Source: an uncultured Muribaculaceae bacterium
GTDB taxonomy: Bacteria > Bacteroidota > Bacteroidia > Bacteroidales > Muribaculaceae
Length of the DNA stretch: 64,000 bases
Assembly: GCA_910587235.1 (NCBI GenBank)
Contig: CAJUKD010000012.1
Coordinates: 1 to 64,000, forward strand
Reading direction: 5' to 3'
This document shows, piece after piece, positions 1 to 7,943 of this stretch. A program made the translations under genes and the position numbers. A model generated the notes under the pieces. That model searched no databases, was not told the DNA's origin, and saw nothing but the letters and a program-made list of their open reading frames with translations. Each line of letters starts with the position of its first letter. The first letter of the stretch is position 1.

Positions 1-60
1 AAGAGCAATTAACCTACGCTCATTTCCAATAAATTACACTCTTTTCGTAACTTCCGAATG

Positions 61-91
61 CAAATGTACTAAATATTTCGCATTGCGTCAA
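61..91 (-). promoter_or_regulatory. Bacteroidetes-type promoter firing off the left edge
   Basis: On the minus strand a -7 box TACATTTG (61-68) is preceded by TTG (89-91) with a 20-nt spacer, matching the Bacteroidetes vegetative pattern. It would drive a minus-strand gene that starts beyond base 1. Apart from this and the terminator at 226-262, the first 321 bases show no gene. Confidence 0.4.
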
Positions 92-225
92 TAGGCGTTG
101 CATCGGCGGCCAGGAAAAAGGTGTTTTTGGCAAAAAAGAACCTGTTGCTACATGGTTGCCCGGGATATTCATGCTTCATAGCGCTGAAGCGCAGCCATGC
201 AGCACGATATAACATTATATAAAAA

Positions 226-262
226 CCAAGGCCGATAACCCTGACGGGGCAATCGGCCTTGG
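226..262 (-). terminator. Intrinsic terminator of the secreted-protein gene
   Basis: Eleven-bp perfect stem (CCAAGGCCGAT / ATCGGCCTTGG) with a 15-nt loop. Read on the minus strand it is followed by a T run (221-225). It lies about 60 bases after the stop of the minus-strand gene ending at 322. Confidence 0.75.
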
Positions 263-321
263 CCTATCTTTACCGGCCGCTTACTGCGGCCTGCATGTTT
301 ATTTATTGATGGAGTCGTGGA

Positions 322-1692
322 TTATTTCACGAGAACCTTTGTTGCGGTGTTGCCCTGACGGCGGATATAGAGTCCGGCTTCGGGGTTTTCAACGCGTACG
401 CCCTGGAGGTTGAAGTACTCTACAGGAGCGTTTTCGTCGGCGACAGTTACGTCTTCGACACCGGCGGAGCTGAATACGTCGTAGAAGAATATCATCTGAG
501 TATTTTGTATCATTTCCCAAAGTAAGCGGTACTGCATAGAGGTATCAAGGTCGACAAGCAGCTGTGAATTTGAGAACATGGTGATGGTTGATTGCCCGAA
601 TTCGGTGTTGATGACTTCGGAGCTGCCTTGGAATTCGATGGGAGCTTCTTCGTCGATTTCTCCGGTTACATCGTTCGTAGCGGAGAGGTAGAACGAAATA
701 ACTTTGCCTTGCTCTTTGAGTTCGACAAGAAGTACGTCCTTGGCGCTTATCTTTTTATCGGAGGTGATGTCGAATTCAACTGATACTCCGAAGCCGTAAT
801 CGTAGAGGTTTTTTACAAGGAATTTGTTATTGCCGGTTACTTCACCGTAGATATATGCGCCTTCTTCTTTGAAGACAATATTGCCTGCTGTGGAAGCGGT
901 TGCGTCTAGTGCTTCAAAATTTATTATGCCGTTGATTGCATCGAGATCAACCATAGCAAGCATGTCAAAGAAGGAATAAGAGCCGGTAGGGGTGACAATG
1001 TGGCTGCCGTCCTTGTTTACACGTTCCATGATAAGAAGGGTCACGATTCTTTTTCCGTCAGCGCTTGTCTCGCATTCGTATGAATAGCGGTGCTCTGCAG
1101 CGTTGTAATTGAAGACGATGGGTTCGTCTGTTTCAACAAGCTGGTCGTTGATGGTAGTAGCATCCCATTTTACTCGTGAAACATAGAGTTTCATATAGAT
1201 TTCGTCGTATTCGGGTTCGGTGGCGCCGGGAGTCTGTTCTTCTTTAGGAATAAGGACTGTCGCTATTTGTTTTCCGGGGACGGTTATGCTTGCGTCAGCG
1301 GAACTGAATGAGCCGGTGAAGTTTGCTTCGCTACCCAAGCCCAGAAGGCCGTTAATGGTAATGTCTGTAGCAGACGTTGGATATATAGTTGCAACACCCA
1401 GGTTGTCCCAACCATATGCAGAATTCGTTTCAGGGTTGGTGGCCTGTGAATAAGCGGAGCAGAGGTAGTCGGATGTAATGTCTTCTGCAGTCAGCCCTTC
1501 TGCGGCTTTGGCTTTGGCTGCCTTGCGAATCAATGATTTGGAATCGTCAGCTTTGAGGGCAGACGATAATTCTGTCTTGACTGTGAAGTCACGCTTGATG
1601 TTTACCTTGTCCAGACTCTTCAGAGGAGAAGCGGCGCTTGCACCCATGGCTACGGCCAGAGCGGCGGCGAGTACGGTGTAAAGTTTCTTCAT
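322..1692 (-). CDS. Secreted protein with short C-terminal sorting-like tail
   Basis: A 456-residue protein of unknown function. The start is placed at MKKLYTVLAAALAVAMG, which opens a clear signal peptide (about residues 1-22). An upstream in-frame extension lacks signal features. The last ~35 residues (EYFNLQGVRV ... AGLYIRRQGN ... KVLVK) match the short C-terminal segment seen on many secreted Bacteroidales proteins. The M6 protease at 16.6-18.9 kb ends in nearly the same way, so both are inferred to be type IX secretion clients. The middle has no catalytic motif I recognise and looks beta-rich. It has its own promoter at 1788-1819 and its own terminator, so it is probably monocistronic. 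Confidence 0.8.
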   Translation of the reverse strand: MKKLYTVLAAALAVAMGASAASPLKSLDKVNIKRDFTVKTELSSALKADDSKSLIRKAAKAKAAEGLTAEDITSDYLCSAYSQATNPETNSAYGWDNLGVATIYPTSATDITINGLLGLGSEANFTGSFSSADASITVPGKQIATVLIPKEEQTPGATEPEYDEIYMKLYVSRVKWDATTINDQLVETDEPIVFNYNAAEHRYSYECETSADGKRIVTLLIMERVNKDGSHIVTPTGSYSFFDMLAMVDLDAINGIINFEALDATASTAGNIVFKEEGAYIYGEVTGNNKFLVKNLYDYGFGVSVEFDITSDKKISAKDVLLVELKEQGKVISFYLSATNDVTGEIDEEAPIEFQGSSEVINTEFGQSTITMFSNSQLLVDLDTSMQYRLLWEMIQNTQMIFFYDVFSSAGVEDVTVADENAPVEYFNLQGVRVENPEAGLYIRRQGNTATKVLVK

Positions 1693-1787
1693 GTGGAGGA
1701 AATGATTAATTAATTGTTGAGTGATACAAATCTTTTTTATCTTCGCACGGCAAGCAGCAGGGCTGCCGTGTGATTCGATGCTTGCCG

Positions 1788-1819
1788 CAAAGTTATATTC
1801 TATTTTCCAATCTGCCAAA
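1788..1819 (-). promoter_or_regulatory. Promoter of the secreted-protein gene
   Basis: On the minus strand, TTTG (1816-1819), a 20-nt spacer and TAACTTTG (1788-1795) match the Bacteroidetes -33/-7 consensus. This predicts a leader of about 90 nt before the ATG at 1692. Confidence 0.65.
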
Positions 1820-1922
1820 TTTTGATTGTGTTAAAAGTGCAATTTTCTTAATGTTTTGTGTAAATTCGCGTCGCGACTGTAACGTTTCATGCTTCTGTGT
1901 GTCTAAATGGCAGAAAGCGATA

Positions 1923-2432
1923 ATGAACACCTCGGAATTTGAAACCCTTGCCGCGGCCCTGCGTCCCGGTCTGTTGCGCGTTGCCGCCTCGGTGCTTTCT
2001 GATGCTTCGGCTCAGGAGGCGGAGGATGTGGTGCAGGATACCTTGCTGAAATTATGGACAATGCGCGACGCTCTTGCCGACTATCGCTCGGTGGAGGCTC
2101 TGGCTGTCACCATAGCGAGGCATCTTGCGCTTAATGTGGTGCGTTCGGCTTCGCGCACTGTCGGACTGAGTTCCGACGCCGCCGAGAATTTCCGTGCTAC
2201 GGAGCTGAGCGCCGAGCAGCGGCTTATTGCTGCCGACGAGTTGAGGCATCTCGACTGCGTGCTTGCCGCATTGCCCGAGGCTTCGCGGGCTCTTATCGAG
2301 CTGCGTCATGTGCGCGGCATGTCGACCGCCGACATCGCCGCTATGCTCGGTTCGACCGAAGGCGCCGTCCGTACGGCCTTGTGCCGTGCGCGCCGGCGTG
2401 TGGCCGAGGTCTTCGGTGTGGGCCACACGTAG
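1923..2432 (+). CDS. ECF-type RNA polymerase sigma factor
   Basis: A 169-residue sigma-70 family protein. Region 2 is visible as EAEDVVQDTLLKLW (about residues 34-47). Region 4 is visible as LPEASRALIELRHVRGMSTADIA followed by GSTEGAVRTALCRARRR, a classical helix-turn-helix ending. The start MNTSEFETLAAAL gives the usual ECF length; a longer in-frame upstream extension is not sigma-like. It is followed by a single-TM protein (2504) and a secreted protein (3106) in the same direction, the usual sigma/anti-sigma/effector layout. The signal it answers to cannot be read from the sequence. Confidence 0.9.
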   Translation: MNTSEFETLAAALRPGLLRVAASVLSDASAQEAEDVVQDTLLKLWTMRDALADYRSVEALAVTIARHLALNVVRSASRTVGLSSDAAENFRATELSAEQRLIAADELRHLDCVLAALPEASRALIELRHVRGMSTADIAAMLGSTEGAVRTALCRARRRVAEVFGVGHT

Positions 2433-2503
2433 GGGCGTGCCGTGGCACGTCTTGTTTTTTGAGTTTAAGGTTTAGAGTTATATTATATATAAGAAATATA
2501 TAT

Positions 2504-3067
2504 ATGAAGATTTTTAGAAAATACGGTAAGAACAGCCCGTCGTCCGACTATCTGCTCGGACTGGTGGAGCTTTTCCTCGAAGGGACTGCCACGGCTGAGC
2601 AGGAAGCCGAGCTGTATGCTTATTTTTCTTCTCCGGCGGGAGGCGATGCCGACAGCCGCCTTGAGCGCTATCGTCCTATGTTTGCCTGGTATGCCGCTCT
2701 GCCCGGTGAACGCATGGCCGCGGCAGGGCGCCGGAAGCGTGCCGCGGCGGCCTGGGCTGTGGCGGCATCGGTGGCCGTGCTTATGGCCGTGGCCGGATTC
2801 CTGGCGTTGTGGACGCCTTCGGCGGCCGACGAGGCGATGGAACTGTATGCCGGCAGTTATGTGGTCCGCGACGGCCGGCGCATCACCGACCTGCGTGCCA
2901 TCTATCCCGAGCTGCGTATGGCGGAATGTCTTTCCGACAGTCTTATAGCCGCGGCCGAAAGCGCCGAATTCCGTGCCGAGGACTTGGAGCGCACCCTGAT
3001 CGAGCAGGCCATATCGCATATCGACGATTCAGACCTCGCCGCAACCATCAGAAACGAACTCCTCTAA
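2504..3067 (+). CDS. Single-pass membrane protein, probable anti-sigma factor
   Basis: A 187-residue protein starting MKIFRKYGKNSPSSDY. The cytoplasmic N-terminal half contains LVELFLEGTATAEQEAELYAYF, typical of Bacteroidetes anti-sigma-like proteins. A hydrophobic segment follows at about residues 87-106 (AAWAVAASVAVLMAVAGFLA). The remaining ~80 residues would be periplasmic. It lies 71 bp after the ECF sigma gene and 38 bp before a secreted-protein gene. An anti-sigma role is inferred from position and topology. There is no zinc-binding HxxxCxxC motif. The real start could be contested because the sigma-gene frame and this frame overlap upstream. Confidence 0.65.
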   Translation: MKIFRKYGKNSPSSDYLLGLVELFLEGTATAEQEAELYAYFSSPAGGDADSRLERYRPMFAWYAALPGERMAAAGRRKRAAAAWAVAASVAVLMAVAGFLALWTPSAADEAMELYAGSYVVRDGRRITDLRAIYPELRMAECLSDSLIAAAESAEFRAEDLERTLIEQAISHIDDSDLAATIRNELL

Positions 3068-3105
3068 ACTATAAACTCTAACCACTAAACTATAAACCAT
3101 CATCT

Positions 3106-3720
3106 ATGATAAAGAAAATCTCACGCACAGCCATGGCGGCTGTCATTACGGCTGCGGCTGTAGCATTTCCAGGAATGGCTTCGGCGCAGGGACGCATCGA
3201 CAAGATGGTCGATTATCTCGAAAAACGCCCCGACGCTACGGTGACCTACACCGAGAAGCGCAGCGAGAAGAAAAAGAAGCTCTACAAGATCTCGCGTGTC
3301 ATCACATTCTCCAACGAAGACTATGTGCCGCGTATACGTGCGGCTTTCGAGGCCGAGCGCGACCGCACGGTCAGCGCCGTGAAGAACGGCAATTCGATGG
3401 TGTTCAAGTTTGCCGACAAGAACGGTAATTCCAACTATGTCTTCACCGCCGGCGACGGTGCATACACCCTCGTCCAGTCGTGGGAGAGCAAGACCGTCAA
3501 GCCTACGTCGGCAATCGAAATAGACCGTAGCTGCGATGATGCGGGAGTCCGCACCTACGCCATCATTGTGAACGACGCTTCCGTCGAAATACGTGCCGAC
3601 GCCGCAAGAGCATGCGCCGACGCCGCAAGATTGCGGGCCGATGCCGCCCGCGTCAGGGCTGAGGCGGCCCGGGCCCTGGCGGAAGCCGCCGCAGCACATT
3701 GCCGCGAGAGCTGGTGGTGA
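3106..3720 (+). CDS. Secreted DUF5024-like protein with Ala-rich heptad tail
   Basis: A 204-residue protein with an N-terminal signal peptide (ISRTAMAAVITAAAVAF ... ASAQG, cleavage near residue 28). The body (IDKMVDYLEKRPDATVTYTEKR ... KISRVITF) resembles small Bacteroidales proteins found downstream of ECF sigma/anti-sigma pairs (DUF5024-like, from memory). The C-terminus (about residues 165-198) is a run of near-identical heptads (RADAARA, CADAARL, RADAARV, RAEAARA, LAEAAAA), predicted to be a continuous amphipathic helix. The underlying DNA is a degenerate 21-bp tandem repeat at about 3592-3700. Function unknown; probably the envelope output of the preceding sigma module. Confidence 0.65.
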   Translation: MIKKISRTAMAAVITAAAVAFPGMASAQGRIDKMVDYLEKRPDATVTYTEKRSEKKKKLYKISRVITFSNEDYVPRIRAAFEAERDRTVSAVKNGNSMVFKFADKNGNSNYVFTAGDGAYTLVQSWESKTVKPTSAIEIDRSCDDAGVRTYAIIVNDASVEIRADAARACADAARLRADAARVRAEAARALAEAAAAHCRESWW

Positions 3721-3791
3721 TTCCGGTGGTGACTGATATGCTCCGTCTGAAATTATGTTTGCGTGATAAATCTTTATCACGCAAAAAACGT

Positions 3792-3799
3792 TATCTTTG
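3792..3799 (+). promoter_or_regulatory. -7 box upstream of the mannosyltransferase/pyrC pair
   Basis: TATCTTTG fits TAnnTTTG and lies 28 bp before the ATG at 3828. No convincing -33 TTTG is found at the usual 19-21-nt distance. Confidence 0.4.
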
Positions 3800-3827
3800 C
3801 AGATAATAAATTTCAGCCGGCAGCCTT

Positions 3828-4604
3828 ATGTCAACACATGCCTCCGAACTTCGCCGAAGCGAAGCTGTGGTTATAATCCCTATGTATAACGAGCGCGAGA
3901 ACGCGGCGGCCATTATTGACGCCGTTCTGGCGCTTGAAGCGCCGTTCGACGTTCTTGTGGTCGACGATAACTCGCCCGACGGCACCGCTGCCATAGTGCG
4001 CGAAAAAATGGATGCCAGTCCCGGACGAGTCAGCCTGATCAGTCGCGCCGGAAAGCTCGGACTCGGCACGGCATATATCGAGGGTTTTCGCCGCGCCCTG
4101 GACATGGGGTATGAATATATCTGCGAGATGGATGCCGATTTCTCTCATAATCCGGCCGATCTTCTCCGGCTGCTGCGACGAGCGCGCACGGATGCCGATG
4201 TGGTGGTCGGATCGCGCTATGTTTCGGGCGTCAATGTGGTTAACTGGCCTATGGGACGGGTGTTGATGTCGTTCTATGCCTCGAAGTATGTGCGGCTTGT
4301 GACAGGTATGCCGGTCCACGACACCACCGCCGGTTTCGTCTGCTACCGGCGTCGCGTGCTTGAGGCTCTGCCGCTCGACGCAATAAGGTTCAAAGGCTAC
4401 GCTTTTCAGATAGAGATGAAATACACAGCTTATAAGTACGGTTTCAGAGTGGTTGAGGAACCTATCGTGTTCGTGAACCGTGTACTCGGTACCAGCAAGA
4501 TGAACACCGGCATTTTCGGCGAGGCCATGTTCGGGGTCATACGTCTTAAGTGGGATAGCCTTTTCAGAAAATATCCGGATTATTCCACAAAAAATAAGGA
4601 CTGA
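3828..4604 (+). CDS. Polyprenol monophosphomannose synthase (GT2 glycosyltransferase)
   Basis: A 258-residue GT-A fold glycosyltransferase of the DPM1/Ppm1 type. It transfers a sugar, usually mannose from GDP-mannose, to a polyprenyl phosphate on the inner face of the membrane. The start of the nucleotide-binding fold is VVIIPMYNERENAAAI and VLVVDDNSPDGT. The metal-binding acidic motif is EMDADFSHNP, and VVGSRYVSG is also typical. There is no C-terminal membrane domain, so it is the soluble, short form. Its stop codon overlaps the start of dihydroorotase (TGATG at 4602-4606), so the two are translationally coupled. The exact sugar donor is inferred from the family. Confidence 0.88.
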   Translation: MSTHASELRRSEAVVIIPMYNERENAAAIIDAVLALEAPFDVLVVDDNSPDGTAAIVREKMDASPGRVSLISRAGKLGLGTAYIEGFRRALDMGYEYICEMDADFSHNPADLLRLLRRARTDADVVVGSRYVSGVNVVNWPMGRVLMSFYASKYVRLVTGMPVHDTTAGFVCYRRRVLEALPLDAIRFKGYAFQIEMKYTAYKYGFRVVEEPIVFVNRVLGTSKMNTGIFGEAMFGVIRLKWDSLFRKYPDYSTKNKD

Positions 4605-5953
4605 TGGCTACTGTTCTGATTCATAATGCGACGGTGACCGACGGGTCGCGTCGTGTGCGCGCGTGGTTGCAGATCAATGGCGAGCGCATAGCCGGGATCG
4701 GACCGGGCGATGTTCCGCCACGCATACTTTCCGGTTCCGACAGTGTGATCGATGCCGGCGGTGCGCTGATGTTGCCGGGGATGATCGACAGTCATGTGCA
4801 TTTCCGGCAGCCGGGCCTGACCCACAAGGCAGACATTGCCGGCGAAAGCCTTGCCGCCGTAGCAGGCGGTGTGACCACGTTCTTCGATATGCCCAATACC
4901 GTGCCTCCGACGCTGAAAGTATCCGATGTGCGGACGAAAGAATCGATAGCGGACGGAGCATCGGCAGCCAACTATGCTTTCTTCATAGGGGCTTCGGCGG
5001 AAAATGCCGACGAGCTGCGTGCCTGCACTTTTGAAAATATTCCCGGAGTAAAGCTATTCATGGGTTCTTCGACAGGGCGTATGGCCGTTACTGCGTCTGA
5101 GGCTCTGAAATCGCTTTTCACCTTGTGCCGCGACGTTCCTCTTATGGTGCATGCCGAGGACGACGCTGTGATAGCCCGTGCTGCGGAACGGCTGCGCCGC
5201 GAGTGGCCGGATGGAGATATACCGGTGACCGCGCATCCCGCAATCCGCACTTCGGAAGCTTGTCTGATTTCCGCGCGCCATGCGGTCGAGCTTGCCGAAC
5301 GTTACGACACCCGTCTGCATCTGGCGCATGTGTCGACAGCCGACGAGGTAAGGGAGCTTCTGAGTGAAGGCCCCCTTGATGGCAAGCGGATAACGGCGGA
5401 AGCGACGCCCTTGCATCTGACTTTCGCCGGCCCCGAGGATTATGAAACTCTCGGAGCGAGGATAAAGGTGAATCCGGCGGTGAAAAGCGCTTACGACCGC
5501 GCTGTACTCAGGGATGCCTTGTATTCGGGAGCTATCGATACGATAGGAACGGACCATGCACCTCATCTGCCGGCCGAGAAGGAAGGCGGTGCGCTGACGG
5601 CGTCGTCGGGTGCGCCTATGGTGCAGTTCGCTTTGCCGCTTTTGCTGAGCTATTTTCCGGCCGAGCTGGTCGTTGAAAAAATGTCTGCGAACCCGGCGCG
5701 CCTTTTCGGCGTGACCGACCGTGGGGCGCTGCGCCGTGGCAATTACGCCGATATTGTCCTTGTGGAACAGACGGAGCCGTATTCGGTCGATGACTCTATG
5801 GTTATAAGCAGATGCGGCTGGACACCCCTTGCCGGCTCGGGCTACAGATTGAAGTATCGCGTGCTCAAGACATGGGTCAATGGCGTCCTTGCATATTCCG
5901 ACGGACGACCCACGGGTGCCCGTGCCGGACGGCTTGTGGATTTCAGGCGCTGA
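4604..5953 (+). CDS. pyrC: Dihydroorotase (class I)
   Basis: A 449-residue amidohydrolase that interconverts carbamoyl-aspartate and dihydroorotate in pyrimidine synthesis. The metal ligands show as DSHVHFRQPG (HxH, about residues 62-71). The bridging carbamylated lysine is in GVKLFMGSSTG. Further ligand histidines are in VMHAEDD and HLAHVSTADE, and the catalytic aspartate is in GTDHAPH. All motifs are intact, so an active enzyme is expected rather than an inactive partner of aspartate transcarbamoylase. The ATG overlaps the stop of the mannosyltransferase. Length and motif spacing fit the class I (multifunctional-type) family. Confidence 0.93.
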   Translation: MATVLIHNATVTDGSRRVRAWLQINGERIAGIGPGDVPPRILSGSDSVIDAGGALMLPGMIDSHVHFRQPGLTHKADIAGESLAAVAGGVTTFFDMPNTVPPTLKVSDVRTKESIADGASAANYAFFIGASAENADELRACTFENIPGVKLFMGSSTGRMAVTASEALKSLFTLCRDVPLMVHAEDDAVIARAAERLRREWPDGDIPVTAHPAIRTSEACLISARHAVELAERYDTRLHLAHVSTADEVRELLSEGPLDGKRITAEATPLHLTFAGPEDYETLGARIKVNPAVKSAYDRAVLRDALYSGAIDTIGTDHAPHLPAEKEGGALTASSGAPMVQFALPLLLSYFPAELVVEKMSANPARLFGVTDRGALRRGNYADIVLVEQTEPYSVDDSMVISRCGWTPLAGSGYRLKYRVLKTWVNGVLAYSDGRPTGARAGRLVDFRR

Positions 5954-5988
5954 AACGAATCCGCGTAACCAAGATTCCTGCTAAATAA

Positions 5989-6678
5989 TTATTCCATACC
6001 CATATCCCGCAGAAGATCGGGACGAAGTCGGCGTGTGCGCTCGAGCGACTGTTCGTGGCGCCAGGCATCAATGCGTGCCTGATGCCCTGACAACAGGATT
6101 TCCGGAACAGTCCAGCCGTTGTAGTCGGCGGGGCGGGTGTAGATGGGCGGTTCGAGAAGATTGTCCTGAAACGAATCGGACAGCGCGCTTTGCTCGTCGC
6201 CTATCGCGCCCGGAAGCAGGCGTACGATTGCGTCGGTGATGATGGCGGCAGGCATTTCGCCACCTGTCAGCACATAGTCGCCAATCGAGATCTCTCGTGT
6301 TATCAGGTGCTCTCGGATACGGTAGTCCACGCCTTTATAGTGCCCGCAAAGTATGATTATATTATTGAGCAGCGAGAGGCTGTTGGCCATGCGCTGGTTG
6401 AATACTTCGCCGTCGGGGGCTGTGAATATCACCTCGTCGTAGTGGCGGCGGCTTTTCAGCTCGCTTATGCAGCGGTCGACGGGTTCGACCTGTATGACCA
6501 TGCCGGCATCGCCGCCGAAGGGATAGTCGTCGACTTTGCGGTGGCGGTTGGTCGTGTAATCTCGCAGGTTATGCACCTCGATTTCGCATAGCCCTTTGTC
6601 CTGTGCCCGTTTAAGAATGGAGCAGCCGAGGATGGAAGTGAACATTTCGGGCAGTACGGTGATTAGGTCGATATGCAT
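5989..6678 (-). CDS. trmD: tRNA (guanine-37 N1)-methyltransferase
   Basis: A 229-residue SPOUT methyltransferase that adds m1G37 to tRNAs reading CNN/UGG codons and so prevents +1 slippage. The start is set at MHIDLITVLPEMF; a 13-residue upstream extension is unlikely. The trefoil-knot SAM site is visible as LCGHYKGVDYR and ISIGDYVLTGGE. The interdomain segment with the catalytic aspartate is SDSFQDNLLEPPIYTRP. The C-terminal tRNA-binding domain ends SGHQARIDAWRHEQSLERT. It converges with pyrC across a 35-bp gap without an obvious hairpin. Confidence 0.95.
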   Translation of the reverse strand: MHIDLITVLPEMFTSILGCSILKRAQDKGLCEIEVHNLRDYTTNRHRKVDDYPFGGDAGMVIQVEPVDRCISELKSRRHYDEVIFTAPDGEVFNQRMANSLSLLNNIIILCGHYKGVDYRIREHLITREISIGDYVLTGGEMPAAIITDAIVRLLPGAIGDEQSALSDSFQDNLLEPPIYTRPADYNGWTVPEILLSGHQARIDAWRHEQSLERTRRLRPDLLRDMGME

Positions 6679-6875
6679 GGTCGGAATATTTTTATGTTTT
6701 GATTTTACGGAGTGCAAAGATACGGATAAGTCGGGCGCAAAGCCAAAGCAAATCGAAAAAGCACCGTCAATATAGCCGGACTTAGCAATATTTAACTGCT
6801 TGCGGATGGTAGCGGACGCTTTTTTTGCACATCTTTGTGTTATCTAATGTGAACGCTAACATAACGCATATAAAG

Positions 6876-7580
6876 ATGAAAAACAAAGCAGTCGTAAGCG
6901 CGGCTCTTCTTGCCGTGGCAATTGTGGTTCTGGGCTTCACCCTAAAAGCCGGCATCGATAATTTTACAAATCGCGACCGTGTGGTCACAGTCCGCGGCCT
7001 TTGTGAGAAAGAAGTGAATGCCAATAAGGTCACATGGCCTGTTGTGACCAAGGAAGTCGGCAACGACCTTCCGACAATCTACGCCAAAATCGAGCGCTCT
7101 AACAGTGCCATTCTTTCCTATCTGAAAGGAAACGGCATAAGCGACGGCGAGATTTCGGTCAATGCGCCGTCGGTCTATGACTATGCCGCCGAGCGTTATG
7201 GCAATCAGGATGTGCGCTACCGATATCAGGTTACCAATGTTGTCGTTGTCACTTCCGACAAAATCGATCTGGTGCGTTCGCTCATCGAAAAGCAAAGCGA
7301 GTTGCTAAAGCAGGGAATAGCTGTAGTTGCCGGCGACTACCAGTATCAGACGACCTACGAGTATACCGATCTGAACAGCATCAAGCCGGAGATGATAGCC
7401 GAGGCCACGGCCAATGCCCGCGAAGCCGCCGACAAGTTCGCAGCCGATTCCCATAGCCGCCTTGGCAAGATTCAGACCGCTTCGCAAGGCCAGTTTTCCA
7501 TCAACGACCGCGACCAGTACACACCTCAGATCAAGACTGTTCGCGTCGTGACTTCCATAACCTATTATCTGGAGGATTGA
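6876..7580 (+). CDS. SIMPL-domain (DUF541) membrane-anchored protein
   Basis: A 234-residue protein with an N-terminal signal anchor (VVSAALLAVAIVVLGFTL, about residues 5-22) and a periplasmic SIMPL/DUF541 domain. The domain begins VVTVRGLCEKEV and includes RYQVTNVVVVTSDKIDLVR and AREAADKFAADSHSRLGKI, a family signature. Members form oligomeric envelope proteins of unclear biochemical role. The start MKNKAVVSAA is preferred over an earlier in-frame ATG because it opens directly into the anchor. A UUCG-capped terminator follows at 7602. Confidence 0.85.
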   Translation: MKNKAVVSAALLAVAIVVLGFTLKAGIDNFTNRDRVVTVRGLCEKEVNANKVTWPVVTKEVGNDLPTIYAKIERSNSAILSYLKGNGISDGEISVNAPSVYDYAAERYGNQDVRYRYQVTNVVVVTSDKIDLVRSLIEKQSELLKQGIAVVAGDYQYQTTYEYTDLNSIKPEMIAEATANAREAADKFAADSHSRLGKIQTASQGQFSINDRDQYTPQIKTVRVVTSITYYLED

Positions 7581-7601
7581 CGGGAATAGTAATATATGAA
7601 T

Positions 7602-7641
7602 AAAAGCGGGAGCCACATCTTCGGATGTGGCTCCCGCTTTT
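7602..7641. terminator. Bidirectional terminator between the SIMPL gene and rpsU
   Basis: An 18-bp perfect stem (arms 7602-7619 and 7624-7641) closed by a TTCG tetraloop. The arms begin with four A and end with four T, so it works for both converging genes. Confidence 0.9.
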
Positions 7642-7668
7642 ATTTTGCGTACTCAGGCGGATGCCGGA

Positions 7669-7860
7669 TTATTCTTCAACCGAGCGGAGCTTCTGTACGT
7701 AAACCGCTTTCATCATTTTCTTACGGTTGGTCACAGAGGGCTTCTGGAAAGCCTGACGGCTGCGGAGTTCTTTTACAATACCGGTTTTTTCGAATTTTCT
7801 TTTGAATTTCTTCAGGGCTCTTTCGATGTTTTCGCCTTCTTTTACTTGTACGATGATCAT
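7669..7860 (-). CDS. rpsU: 30S ribosomal protein S21
   Basis: A 63-residue basic protein of the small ribosomal subunit. MIIVQVKEGENIERALKKFK and KFEKTGIVKELRSRQ are the S21 family signature. The length is typical for Bacteroidetes. It has its own promoter at 7913-7943 inside the end of the MATE gene. In this phylum S21 has been linked to occlusion of the 16S anti-Shine-Dalgarno sequence (established knowledge). Confidence 0.95.
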   Translation of the reverse strand: MIIVQVKEGENIERALKKFKRKFEKTGIVKELRSRQAFQKPSVTNRKKMMKAVYVQKLRSVEE

Positions 7861-7912
7861 TTTATATATTTAATTATTTTGTTTTTATATGCTGAGTATA
7901 TGTTTAGCGCGG

Positions 7913-7943
7913 CAAAATTAATAATACTTTTTTATATGGCAAA
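7913..7943 (-). promoter_or_regulatory. rpsU promoter
   Basis: On the minus strand, TTTG (7940-7943), a 19-nt spacer and TAATTTTG (7913-7920). The -33 element overlaps the last codons of the upstream MATE gene, so S21 can be transcribed independently. Confidence 0.65.
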
